The position numbers were made by a program, and so were the translations under genes. A stretch of DNA of 43,245 nt from Roseburia sp. Its GTDB lineage: Bacteria > Bacillota > Clostridia > Lachnospirales > Lachnospiraceae. Each line of letters begins with the position of its first letter. The stretch's first letter is position 1. Under the pieces are notes generated by a model. The model was not told the DNA's origin and ran no database searches. It worked only from the letters and a program-made list of their open reading frames with translations. The stretch spans positions 1 to 43,245 of the forward strand of contig JAMPFV010000020.1 in the NCBI GenBank assembly GCA_023664265.1, given 5' to 3'. Below, in pieces: positions 24,766 through 31,949 of this stretch.

Positions 24766-24810
24766 GCGGAGCACAGAGTGATGTGCAAAGAGCATGAGCG
24801 GAGCACAGGG
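24731..24810 (+). repeat. 32-bp tandem repeat across the znuC stop codon
   Basis: Two full copies and a partial third of a 32-base unit begin near 24731, 24763 and 24795. The unit starts ATGAGCGGAGC and ends CAAAGAGC; copies differ by one A/G change. Because 32 is not a multiple of three, copy number would change the reading frame at the end of znuC. The rest of the gap up to the permease start carries nothing recognisable. Confidence 0.8.
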
Positions 24811-24878
24811 CGGGGATGGATGAGGCTTGTGGCGATGCGGGATGCGCCGCGTACAGGATTTGAGAAAGGGGTTAAAAT

Positions 24879-25727
24879 ATGATAGAGGCGTTACGGTTTT
24901 ACTGGTCGTATCCGTTTGTGCGGTACGCGGTGGTGGTAGGTGTTTTGATCGCGCTGTGCTCCTCCCTTCTGGGGGTGACGCTGGTGCTGAAGCGGTTTTC
25001 CTATATCGGGGACGGTCTGTCGCATGTGGCGTTCGGGGCGCTCGCGATTGCGTCAGTGCTGAATTTGAGCAGTCCCATGACGGTGGTGATGCCGATAACC
25101 GTCCTCGCGGCCATTTTGCTGCTGAGAACGGGACAGAATGCGAAAATGCAGGGGGATGCGGCAATTGCCATGCTGTCGGTCGGCTCGCTGGCGGTCGGCT
25201 ATCTGCTGCTGCATCTGTTCTCCACATCAGCGAATATATCAGGGGATGTGTGCAGCACGCTTTTTGGCTCGACCTCCATACTGACGCTGACAAGGGGCGA
25301 GGTCTGGCTGTGTGTGGCGATGTCCGTGCTCGTGGTGGCGCTGTTTGGCCTGCTGTACAACCGAATCTTCGCGGTGACCTTTGATGAAAGCTTCGCGAAG
25401 GCAACAGGGATTCACGCGGGGGCGTACAATCTGATGATAGCGATGATAACTGCTGTTATTATTGTGCTCGCCATGAATCTGGTCGGTTCGCTGCTGATTT
25501 CCGCGCTTGTGATTTTTCCGGCGCTGTCGGCAATGCGTGTCATCCGGAATTTTAAGGGCGTGGTGATTTATTCCGCGGTGATTTCCGTGTGCTGTGCGCT
25601 TGTGGGGATTGTACTGGCCATTCTATTCTCCACGCCGGTCGGGGCGACGATTGTCGCGGCGAATATTGTGGTGTTTCTGATAAATTGCGGGGTGGGAAGC
25701 GTGCTGCCCAAAATGCGCCTCGGCTGA
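24879..25727 (+). CDS. znuB: Metal ABC transporter permease
   Basis: A 282-residue ABC-3 family permease with about eight membrane segments. Landmarks are FVRYAVVVGVLIALCSSLLG near the start, RFSYIGDGLSHVAFGA (about 43-58), the middle ATGIHAGAYNLMIAMITAV, and LLISALVIFPALSAMRV. It forms the channel for the metal delivered by the lipoprotein. AAAGGGG precedes the start. It closes the zinc importer operon and is about 60 bases from the next gene, in the same direction. Confidence 0.92.
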   Translation: MIEALRFYWSYPFVRYAVVVGVLIALCSSLLGVTLVLKRFSYIGDGLSHVAFGALAIASVLNLSSPMTVVMPITVLAAILLLRTGQNAKMQGDAAIAMLSVGSLAVGYLLLHLFSTSANISGDVCSTLFGSTSILTLTRGEVWLCVAMSVLVVALFGLLYNRIFAVTFDESFAKATGIHAGAYNLMIAMITAVIIVLAMNLVGSLLISALVIFPALSAMRVIRNFKGVVIYSAVISVCCALVGIVLAILFSTPVGATIVAANIVVFLINCGVGSVLPKMRLG

Positions 25728-25785
25728 AGCGGCAGAAGCCAAAGGCCTGCAAAGCGGTCAATTGGTATTTACGGAGGAAAGGTAT

Positions 25786-26235
25786 ATGTTTGAAAAAGTG
25801 AGTAGAGCTCTTACAAGAGCAGATATAGCGGAAATCGAAGTAAATCTGGGACTTGCATTTCCGGAGGATTTTGTTGAACATTATTTGTCCTATAATGGCG
25901 GAATACCGACAAAGCCGTTTTTCTATTCCGAAGAGGAAGATATTGAAACAGAGGTTCAGGTTTTTCTTCCGTTAAAACATCGTTATTGTGACATTCCCAT
26001 AAGAACAGCGGAGGAAAAGTATTTATTGTTTAAAGAGAAATCTCCATTGATGACTTCTTATTTCCCTTTTGCCAATGACTATGGTGCGAATCCGATTTGC
26101 GTCAATTTGGAGGACGGAGGGGTCTGTATTGTGTATATGGATTTGGAAAAATTGGAGAATAGATGCTTTCATCGTCTTGCAGGGAGTTTTCGGGACTTTG
26201 TGGAAGCCTTGTCCGAAGATAGTATAGATGATTAG
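25786..26235 (+). CDS. SMI1/KNR4 (SUKH) family protein
   Basis: A 149-residue SUKH-superfamily protein: LTRADIAEIEVNLGLAFPED, then FVEHYLSYNGG near residue 30, and FANDYGANPICVNLEDGG (about 100-117) with the usual short C-terminal FRDFVEAL. SUKH proteins are commonly immunity proteins that neutralise nuclease or other polymorphic toxins. No toxin or secretion gene is seen beside it, so it may be an orphan immunity gene. GGAGGAAAGG fixes the start at 25786. Its base composition is more AT-rich than that of the zinc importer genes and resembles the accessory block that follows. Confidence 0.8.
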   Translation: MFEKVSRALTRADIAEIEVNLGLAFPEDFVEHYLSYNGGIPTKPFFYSEEEDIETEVQVFLPLKHRYCDIPIRTAEEKYLLFKEKSPLMTSYFPFANDYGANPICVNLEDGGVCIVYMDLEKLENRCFHRLAGSFRDFVEALSEDSIDD

Positions 26236-26424
26236 CATTCAGTCCGTAAATTCGGGTCTATATGGAGGCAGGGAGCTTCCGTTTGATGAGGCATCTATGG
26301 CAATACGCATATTTATTACCGTTCTTATTCCATTAACATACTGAAAGGACAGCAAAATTATACATGGGCTTTTGTGTCATCACGTCAGTCAAACTGCCTG
26401 ATTTGGCGTTCTGTCTGCTAAGCA

Positions 26425-26775
26425 TTACTTGGCTTCATTATCATACCGCATCATTTCTTCCTTTATAGTACGGCAGATCTCTATCATAAAGCGTCTCTGC
26501 TTTTCCGTGCATCCCGCAAACAGGGATTTTTCTTCTTTTTCCAAGGAAAAGACACTCTTTTTTTGTACATCAACCAGCAAATTATCGACGGAGGTATCCA
26601 GCGCGTTGGCAATCAGCAACAATGTTTTCAGACTGGGATGTTTTCGGCCCAGTTCGATTCGGCAAAGATAATCCGGTGCGATTTCGGCTTTTTCAGACAA
26701 TTTTTCCTGTGTCCAGAATTTTTGTTTGCGCAATTTTCGGATGCGCAGACCAATAGCGGCGTAATCAATTTTCAT
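26425..26775 (-). CDS. XRE-family repressor
   Basis: A 116-residue protein with a helix-turn-helix domain in residues 5-65 (IGLRIRKLRKQKFWTQEKLS, then PDYLCRIELGRKHPSLKTL) and a short helical C-terminal tail. It resembles phage and conjugative-element repressors. GGGAGG precedes the start. It is divergent from the recombinase operon. A dyad at 26841-26864 in the shared promoter region is a likely operator, so it probably controls the recombinase module and itself. Confidence 0.85.
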   Translation of the reverse strand: MKIDYAAIGLRIRKLRKQKFWTQEKLSEKAEIAPDYLCRIELGRKHPSLKTLLLIANALDTSVDNLLVDVQKKSVFSLEKEEKSLFAGCTEKQRRFMIEICRTIKEEMMRYDNEAK

Positions 26776-26840
26776 TTGTGGGCCTCCCGTAAGGTTTCAT
26801 CCCGCGGACAATAAGTCAAGCGGGGGTGCAGACTTGGCCT

Positions 26841-26864
26841 GACGGTCAATTTTTCCTGACCGTC
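26841..26864. promoter_or_regulatory. Operator-like dyad between XRE and recombinase genes
   Basis: GACGGTCA (26841-26848) and TGACCGTC (26857-26864) are perfect 8-bp inverted copies with an 8-base gap, one helical turn and a half apart, typical for a dimeric XRE repressor. A second GC dyad (CCCGC/GCGGG) lies about 26803-26824. Confidence 0.55.
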
Positions 26865-26975
26865 GGTACATGGAATTACTGAATGTTATTTTATAAAATT
26901 ACCGTAAACATTGCACTCGGAAGTTTTCGTGAAATGCTGATGAAAGCGATGATTGAGCAGGAATGGAGGATTGTT

Positions 26976-28847
26976 ATGAAAAAAGCGGAGGTTTCCGGCA
27001 GCGGTGCGGACGCGCAAAAATTCAGAATAAGGTCGCGTTATCAGGGGATTGATCCGGCTTTGCTGGAAGTAATCCCCGCAAAGCCGCAAGAAAGCTTGTA
27101 TGATGACGATGTGCATAGGAGAGTGGCGGTCTATGCCCGAGTTTCGACAGGGGATCCGCGCCAGACATCTTCCTATGAGCTGCAGAGAAATTATTACGAA
27201 GATTATGTCAGCCGCTATCCGAATTGGGAATTGATCGGCATTTACGCGGATGAAGGCATCAGTGGGACTTCACGGTGCCACAGAGATTCCTTTAATCGGA
27301 TGATCGAGGATTGTGCGGCAGGTAAGATTGATATGATTATTACGAAAAGCGTCTCCCGCTTTGCCCGTTATATCGTGGATTGCATTGGAACTGTGAATGA
27401 ACTGAAAAGGATGATTCCGCCAGTGGGGGTTCTCTTTGAAAATGAACAGATTTTTACGCTGAATCCACAGTCAGAAATGAATCTGTCCTTTGTCGCTGCG
27501 ATGGCGCAGGAAGAATCCCATGTAAAAAGCGTGAGCATGAACGCATCCTATGAAATGCGGTTTTCCCATGGAATTTTTATGACGCCGCCGCTGTTGGGCT
27601 ATGATCAGGATGAGAATGGAAATTTGATTATCAATGAGGAGGAAGCCAAGACTGTCCGACTGATTTTTTTCATGTATTTGTATGGGTATTCGACACAGCA
27701 GATTGCAGATTGGTTGACAAAGCTGGCGCGTCCGACCAAAAAGGGAAATACCGCTTGGAACAGCGGCTCTGTGCTGGGCGTTCTGCAGAACGAGAGGCAT
27801 TGTGGCGCGGTGCTGGCGCGAAAAACGTTTACGCCGGACTATCTTGATCACAAGGCGCGCAAGAATCAGGGGGACCGCAATCAGTACAGGCATCCGTCTC
27901 ACCATGAGGCCATTATCGCACCGCAGGATTTTGTCGTGGTGCAGAGAAAAATCAGCAATGCAAAATATGGTGGGAGCGGCATGCCGGAGCTGCAAGTGAT
28001 TCGGGAGGGGGCCTTGAAAGGCTTTGTTATCATTAATCCGCGCTGGGCTTCCTTTACTGCCAAAGACTACAGGAATGCGTCGGGGGAGATAGAAGACGGA
28101 GCCGATGATTTTGCCAAGGATGTTACGGTGAATCCACAATATGGGGATCCGGATCTTCGCGGATATGAGATTGCCCGCACAGAATTTTTTAATTCCGCAT
28201 CAAAAATCAGTGTGACAATATCTATAGATGGCATCAAATTTGGAATGGATGCACTGCAAAAGCTGGACGAAGTACCCTATGTGGAGCTGCTGATCCATCC
28301 GCGGTTGTACCGTCTGGCCGTCCGCGCAAGCCAAAAAGAAGTCCGGACCGCTGTTAAATGGGCAACCGCCGCAGATATAAAGTATCACCCGAAAAGGATT
28401 ACCGGAGCGGCGTTTCTGCCGACATTATTTGAACTGTTTGGCTGGAATGCGGAATACCGTTATCGGATTATCGGGATTCACCGCCGGAAAGACAATGAGA
28501 CGGTTCTACTGTTCAACTTGTGCGAGACGGAGGTTTTGATACCGGCGGAGAAAGTTCAAAAGTTCTGCGAGGAGAATAATCTTCCGGAATTGGAGATTAC
28601 CCCTGTAAATATGTCCGGCTATCGGGGGAAGATCGTCGCCTATCCATTGTCCTGGGCGCAAGGATTCGGCAGGGAATTTTATCAACACACACAGGCTTCA
28701 TTCAGCAAGGGGATAGACAAGGATGGTTTATGGAATGTGGCTGCTCAAGGGAATCCTTATTATGGGAGCGAACCGCAGCCGCATCCGAGAGAGCATATTG
28801 AGCAAAATATCAGGCAGATCCTAAAGGAATTGCAAAAGGGGGAATGA
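26976..28847 (+). CDS. Large serine recombinase with unusual C-terminal domain
   Basis: A 623-residue site-specific recombinase. After a 45-residue extension the catalytic domain begins, with the nucleophile Ser in VYARVSTGDP (S57), then GIYADEGISGTS and the TKSVSRFARYIVD motif. A Recombinase domain follows (about 200-300: LLGYDQDENGNLIINEEEAK, TAWNSGSVLGVLQNERH). The usual zinc beta-ribbon with paired CxxC is absent. Residues about 396-585 instead form a domain (GYEIARTEFF... RLYRLAVRAS... WNAEYRYRIIG) that recurs as free proteins in the next two genes. The start is set by GGAGG before 26976. It probably catalyses integration and excision of the element. Confidence 0.88.
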   Translation: MKKAEVSGSGADAQKFRIRSRYQGIDPALLEVIPAKPQESLYDDDVHRRVAVYARVSTGDPRQTSSYELQRNYYEDYVSRYPNWELIGIYADEGISGTSRCHRDSFNRMIEDCAAGKIDMIITKSVSRFARYIVDCIGTVNELKRMIPPVGVLFENEQIFTLNPQSEMNLSFVAAMAQEESHVKSVSMNASYEMRFSHGIFMTPPLLGYDQDENGNLIINEEEAKTVRLIFFMYLYGYSTQQIADWLTKLARPTKKGNTAWNSGSVLGVLQNERHCGAVLARKTFTPDYLDHKARKNQGDRNQYRHPSHHEAIIAPQDFVVVQRKISNAKYGGSGMPELQVIREGALKGFVIINPRWASFTAKDYRNASGEIEDGADDFAKDVTVNPQYGDPDLRGYEIARTEFFNSASKISVTISIDGIKFGMDALQKLDEVPYVELLIHPRLYRLAVRASQKEVRTAVKWATAADIKYHPKRITGAAFLPTLFELFGWNAEYRYRIIGIHRRKDNETVLLFNLCETEVLIPAEKVQKFCEENNLPELEITPVNMSGYRGKIVAYPLSWAQGFGREFYQHTQASFSKGIDKDGLWNVAAQGNPYYGSEPQPHPREHIEQNIRQILKELQKGE

Positions 28848-28850
28848 TTC

Positions 28851-29453
28851 ATGGAAACAGTGGAGAACACGGCTGGGGAAGAAAAATTCAGCTATGACGG
28901 GTATCAGGTGGTGCGCGGGGAGTTTTTTGCCCATACCTTTGAGCCTGCCATCACTTTTTGCGATAGCAAGGTTTATGTGAATACCGCCTGCTTGAATCGG
29001 ATGCCGGCAGTAGAGTACATTCAGATTCTGATCAATCAGCAGACGAAGAAATTGGTGGTACGTCCCTGCAGGGAGGAGGAAAAGGATTCCTTCCGGTGGT
29101 GCAGCAATACAGGCAAGCGCAGGCCAAAGCAGATTACCTGCCGGATTTTTTATGCGAAGTTAGCAGAAATGATGCAGTGGAACCTAGCCTATCGCTATAA
29201 GCTGCTGGGCAAGCTGATCATCGCGAACAGTGAACAGCTTTATATTTTTGATCTGACGGCAACGGAGGTATATCAGCGCATTCGGAAGGAGGATGGAAAA
29301 ATCAGGAACGGCCGCACGCCAATATTCCCTTCGGAATGGCAGAATCAGTTTGGCCTGCCGGTGGAAGAGCATCGCAGGCAATTGCAGATTAATATTTTTG
29401 ATGGCTACACAGTTTTTGGCATTAAGGACAGCCAAAGTGACGAAAAGAGGTGA
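28851..29453 (+). CDS. Free homologue of the recombinase C-terminal domain (A)
   Basis: A 200-residue protein of unassigned family. By eye, residues 17-140 align with recombinase residues about 396-522: GYQVVRGEFF with GYEIARTEFF, VEYIQILINQQTKKLVVRP with the VELLIHPRLYRLAVR region, PKQIT with PKRIT, and MQWNLAYRYKLLG with FGWNAEYRYRIIG. The later FPSEWQNQFGLP even matches YPLSWAQGFG. No catalytic motif is visible. The start comes 3 bases after the recombinase stop, behind AAGGGGGAA. Since it copies the recombinase's own domain, it may bind the same DNA or pair with the recombinase and set the direction of recombination; this is inference. Confidence 0.7.
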   Translation: METVENTAGEEKFSYDGYQVVRGEFFAHTFEPAITFCDSKVYVNTACLNRMPAVEYIQILINQQTKKLVVRPCREEEKDSFRWCSNTGKRRPKQITCRIFYAKLAEMMQWNLAYRYKLLGKLIIANSEQLYIFDLTATEVYQRIRKEDGKIRNGRTPIFPSEWQNQFGLPVEEHRRQLQINIFDGYTVFGIKDSQSDEKR

Positions 29454-29459
29454 TAGCGA

Positions 29460-29819
29460 GTGCAGAATGATTTTTCAACGATGCCAATGATTGTGATTGA
29501 CAGTAAAAACAGTCGGATCCGGATTCACAGAAATACGCTTCATTTGCTGGGAGATCCGGAATATATCCAGCTTCTGGTGAATCCGGAGAGGCTTACACTC
29601 GCCATTTTGCCCAGCCAAAGGCTGAAAACAGCGAATGCAGTTCGATGGGACAGAATAGCGGAGAGCAAGTCCTGTGAGCTGTACAGCAAAATATTGATTC
29701 GCCAGCTTGGCAGTATCTGTCCGAATTGGAAAACAGATGGAAAATATCGACTGTATGGAACCTATACTCCGGACAGGCGATTGATCCAATTTGATATGGC
29801 CTCTGCGGAAACGGTGTAG
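29460..29819 (+). CDS. Free homologue of the recombinase C-terminal domain (B)
   Basis: A 119-residue protein starting at GTG behind GAGGTGA, 6 bases after the previous stop. Residues about 10-119 again match the same domain: IVIDSKNSRIRIHRNTLHLL, DPEYIQLLVNPERLTLAIL, then CPNWKTDGKYRLYGTY, aligning with the SIDGIKFGMDAL, VELLIHPRLYRLAV and FGWNAEYRYRIIG segments of the recombinase. It lacks the extra C-terminal part kept in protein A, so it may be the minimal domain. Function is unknown. Three successive genes with the same domain point to a complex or to competition for one site. Confidence 0.65.
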   Translation: MQNDFSTMPMIVIDSKNSRIRIHRNTLHLLGDPEYIQLLVNPERLTLAILPSQRLKTANAVRWDRIAESKSCELYSKILIRQLGSICPNWKTDGKYRLYGTYTPDRRLIQFDMASAETV

Positions 29820-29851
29820 CGATTTCATGGATTGTCTGTCTGAGGATGACA

Positions 29852-29874
29852 AATTTGTGCTCGAGGCACAAATT
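29852..29874. promoter_or_regulatory. Perfect hairpin before the ParB-like genes
   Basis: AATTTGTGC (29852-29860) and GCACAAATT (29866-29874) form a perfect 9-bp stem with loop TCGAG. There is no T-tract. It could be a binding site for one of the element's own proteins (a parS-like site) or an RNA structure controlling the two following genes. Confidence 0.5.
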
Positions 29875-29908
29875 CGCACGTTATGGAAAGAACATGGTGA
29901 TGAATATG

Positions 29909-30820
29909 ATGGAAAAAGAATGTGCCCTTAAAATGGATATGGAATTTCGCCGTTTGGTGTTTCCTTACAGCGAGGAAGAGTATGGTGCATTGGAACAGCA
30001 GATTTTACGGTGCGGGTGCAGTGCGCCGATTGCAGTCTGGTATGGATATATCCTTCAAGGGTTTGAACAATATGAAATTTGTAGGACGCATCATATTGCA
30101 TTTGAAATTAGGAATGTCAGTTTCCGCGTCAGGGAGGAGGCGGTATCGCTTATCTGCCGGAATGAGTTGGCGGACAGGTATCTGCCGGAAAATCAACGCC
30201 GGTATCTGATAGGAAAGCGTTATAATGCGGATAGTATTATCGGGGTACACAATGCTGTCGGTACGAATCAGTTCAAGGAGCGCGTCCGAAGGGACCTCTT
30301 TAAGAGTAAAGATTTTTATGAGAGCAGTACGGGACGGACAAAGAAGCGGCTTGCCGAGGAATACCATTTGGACAGATGCACAATTACAAGATACTCGATA
30401 TATGCGCAGGCGATAGATTATATTGCTTCCGTAAAATCGGAGATGGCAAATCAGATTTTGGCGGGAAAAATGAAAACATCAATGGAGGCTGTTATGGATT
30501 GTTATGGAAAAACAGAGGATGAAATGGTCAAACTGCTGACGGCGTCAAGAGAACGCACGGGCGCTAAAATGACCGGATTGGAGAAGGAGAAAGCCGCAAA
30601 GGATATGACGGTTAAAGATATGCCGGCTTTTGATCCGGACGCTGAAATTGACAGTCTTGCGCTGACAATTCCGTCTTGGATCAGCTCTATTGACCGCACG
30701 CGCTCTGCCGCGCAATTTGCTCTGTTGACAGTAAGAGGGCGGAAACGGCTGGAACAGGAACTGTATCAATTGCAAAAAGCCGCACAAATAATGCTGGATG
30801 CATTGAAGGAGGTGCACTGA
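29909..30820 (+). CDS. ParB-like nuclease/HTH protein (1)
   Basis: About 303 residues. The N-terminal half resembles ParB/sulfiredoxin-type domains found in mobile elements (YSEEEYGALEQQILRCGCSA, then WYGYILQGFEQYEICRTHHI). A helix-turn-helix follows near residue 155-180 (KKRLAEEYHLDRCTITRYSI). A Lys/Glu-rich linker and a C-terminal helix (RKRLEQELYQLQKAAQIML) may serve dimerisation. The start is uncertain: ATGs at 29900, 29906 and 29909 are all in frame, and GGTGATG best suits 29909. One base separates its stop from the next gene. It may bind DNA and regulate or partition the element. Confidence 0.65.
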   Translation: MEKECALKMDMEFRRLVFPYSEEEYGALEQQILRCGCSAPIAVWYGYILQGFEQYEICRTHHIAFEIRNVSFRVREEAVSLICRNELADRYLPENQRRYLIGKRYNADSIIGVHNAVGTNQFKERVRRDLFKSKDFYESSTGRTKKRLAEEYHLDRCTITRYSIYAQAIDYIASVKSEMANQILAGKMKTSMEAVMDCYGKTEDEMVKLLTASRERTGAKMTGLEKEKAAKDMTVKDMPAFDPDAEIDSLALTIPSWISSIDRTRSAAQFALLTVRGRKRLEQELYQLQKAAQIMLDALKEVH

Positions 30821-30821
30821 C

Positions 30822-31664
30822 ATGGAAAAAAATCCTTATGTGCCGGAGGTCCATTTTGAACAGATTCCGATTAAAAATCTGGTTTCCAATCAGGAATACC
30901 AGCGTCATCTTTCTCAAGATCATATCCGCAAAGCTGCCAAACATTTTAACCTCTGTCAGATAAATCCGGTAAAGGTCAGCCGCCGGCAGGGGATAAACTA
31001 TGTATTTAATGGACAGCACACCATTGAGATTGTGGCGCTTGTCTCCGGTTCGCGGGATACGCCGGTGTGGTGCATGGTCTATGACGAACTGGAGTATGAA
31101 CAGGAGGCAGCTATATTCGCCAACCAGCAGCGGTTTGTCAAAAAGCTGCTGCCCTATGAGATTTTCGTGGCAAATATTGAAGCCGGAAACGATGAGCAAT
31201 TGATAATTAAAGCCTTGGTGGAATCGTTTGATTTGCGCATTTGCGGGAACAGTAAACCAGGCGGCATCTGTTGTGTCGCAACGCTGGAAGATTTATATCG
31301 GAAATATGGCTATGATATTTTACAGCGCAGTCTGCGCTTGTGCATTGCCACCTGGGAGGGTGACGTGGATTCGCTGACCGGCAATATGCTTCGCGGCATT
31401 GCGCACTTGATTGCTGCTTATAAGGACAGTTTGAAGGACGATATGTTTGTGGAGAAGGTAGGACGCTTTTCGCCCAGAGAGATTAGCCGTATAGCCAAAG
31501 AACGCAAGGCGGGCTCTATGGGATATGCGGAGGCTATGCTGACGCTCTATAATAAGAAGAGCAGCGTAAAGGGCACTTTAAAATGGGCGAAGCTCTATGA
31601 AAATAAGCAGGGACTCGAGAATCAAAGCACAATGCCGGAACAGAATCGGTCCTCTTCCAATTAG
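30822..31664 (+). CDS. ParB-like protein (2), DUF6551-type
   Basis: A 280-residue protein with a ParB/Srx-like N-terminal domain: FEQIPIKNLVSNQEYQRHLS, then INPVKVSRRQGINYVFNGQH with the family's substrate loop in NGQHTIEI. Helical segments follow (KELVESFDLRIC-like region, then GRFSPREISRIAKERKAGSM). I recognise it as similar to DUF6551, a group annotated in integrative elements and phages. GGAGGTG overlaps the end of the preceding gene. Two unlike ParB-like proteins in tandem suggest a pair acting on one DNA site. The C-terminal 30 residues are polar and probably disordered. Confidence 0.7.
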   Translation: MEKNPYVPEVHFEQIPIKNLVSNQEYQRHLSQDHIRKAAKHFNLCQINPVKVSRRQGINYVFNGQHTIEIVALVSGSRDTPVWCMVYDELEYEQEAAIFANQQRFVKKLLPYEIFVANIEAGNDEQLIIKALVESFDLRICGNSKPGGICCVATLEDLYRKYGYDILQRSLRLCIATWEGDVDSLTGNMLRGIAHLIAAYKDSLKDDMFVEKVGRFSPREISRIAKERKAGSMGYAEAMLTLYNKKSSVKGTLKWAKLYENKQGLENQSTMPEQNRSSSN

Positions 31665-31805
31665 GAGCATAGTGTGCTAGAATGAGAGATGCAGGAAAGT
31701 TTACATATTTTATTATGCACAGGTCCGCATCAGGCTTTTTGGGAATAATGGATATAAAGCGGGGGAGTCACAATGAGGTTCCAATTTTTCTGATAACAAA
31801 ATTCG

Positions 31806-31819
31806 CCTTCAATTGAAGG
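31806..31819. promoter_or_regulatory. 14-bp palindrome upstream of the ABC exporter
   Basis: CCTTCAATTGAAGG is a perfect palindrome about 130 bases before the exporter start. Within the 31665-31949 gap I see no gene; this dyad is the only operator-like site, and no strong promoter pair is evident. Confidence 0.4.
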
Positions 31820-31949
31820 TATTCTTGGAAAAACGGCAGGGGTGAAGGAGTGCCAGAAAACGGCATTCTTTGACACCTTTGTTTTCGTGTGCAATGCCGG
31901 ATGGACATGTACGGAATTGCAACTATATGGAAAGGATAGGAATTTTGTT

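Larger units (their letters stand above)
26425..31664. mobile_element. Putative serine-recombinase element
   Basis: XRE regulator, large serine recombinase, two recombinase-domain homologues and two ParB-like proteins are packed together, more AT-rich in appearance than the flanks. The operon genes lie within a few bases of each other. This looks like the control/integration part of a mobile element. No conjugation, replication or capsid genes are present, so it may be a cryptic or minimal element. The ends given are gene ends; attachment sites were not identified, because large serine recombinases leave only a very short core repeat. Confidence 0.5.

Noticed and set aside
24583..25404. 273-codon minus-strand frame over znuC/znuB
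   Set aside because: It is opposite two conserved transporter genes, and its low-complexity Pro/Ser/Arg composition is not protein-like.
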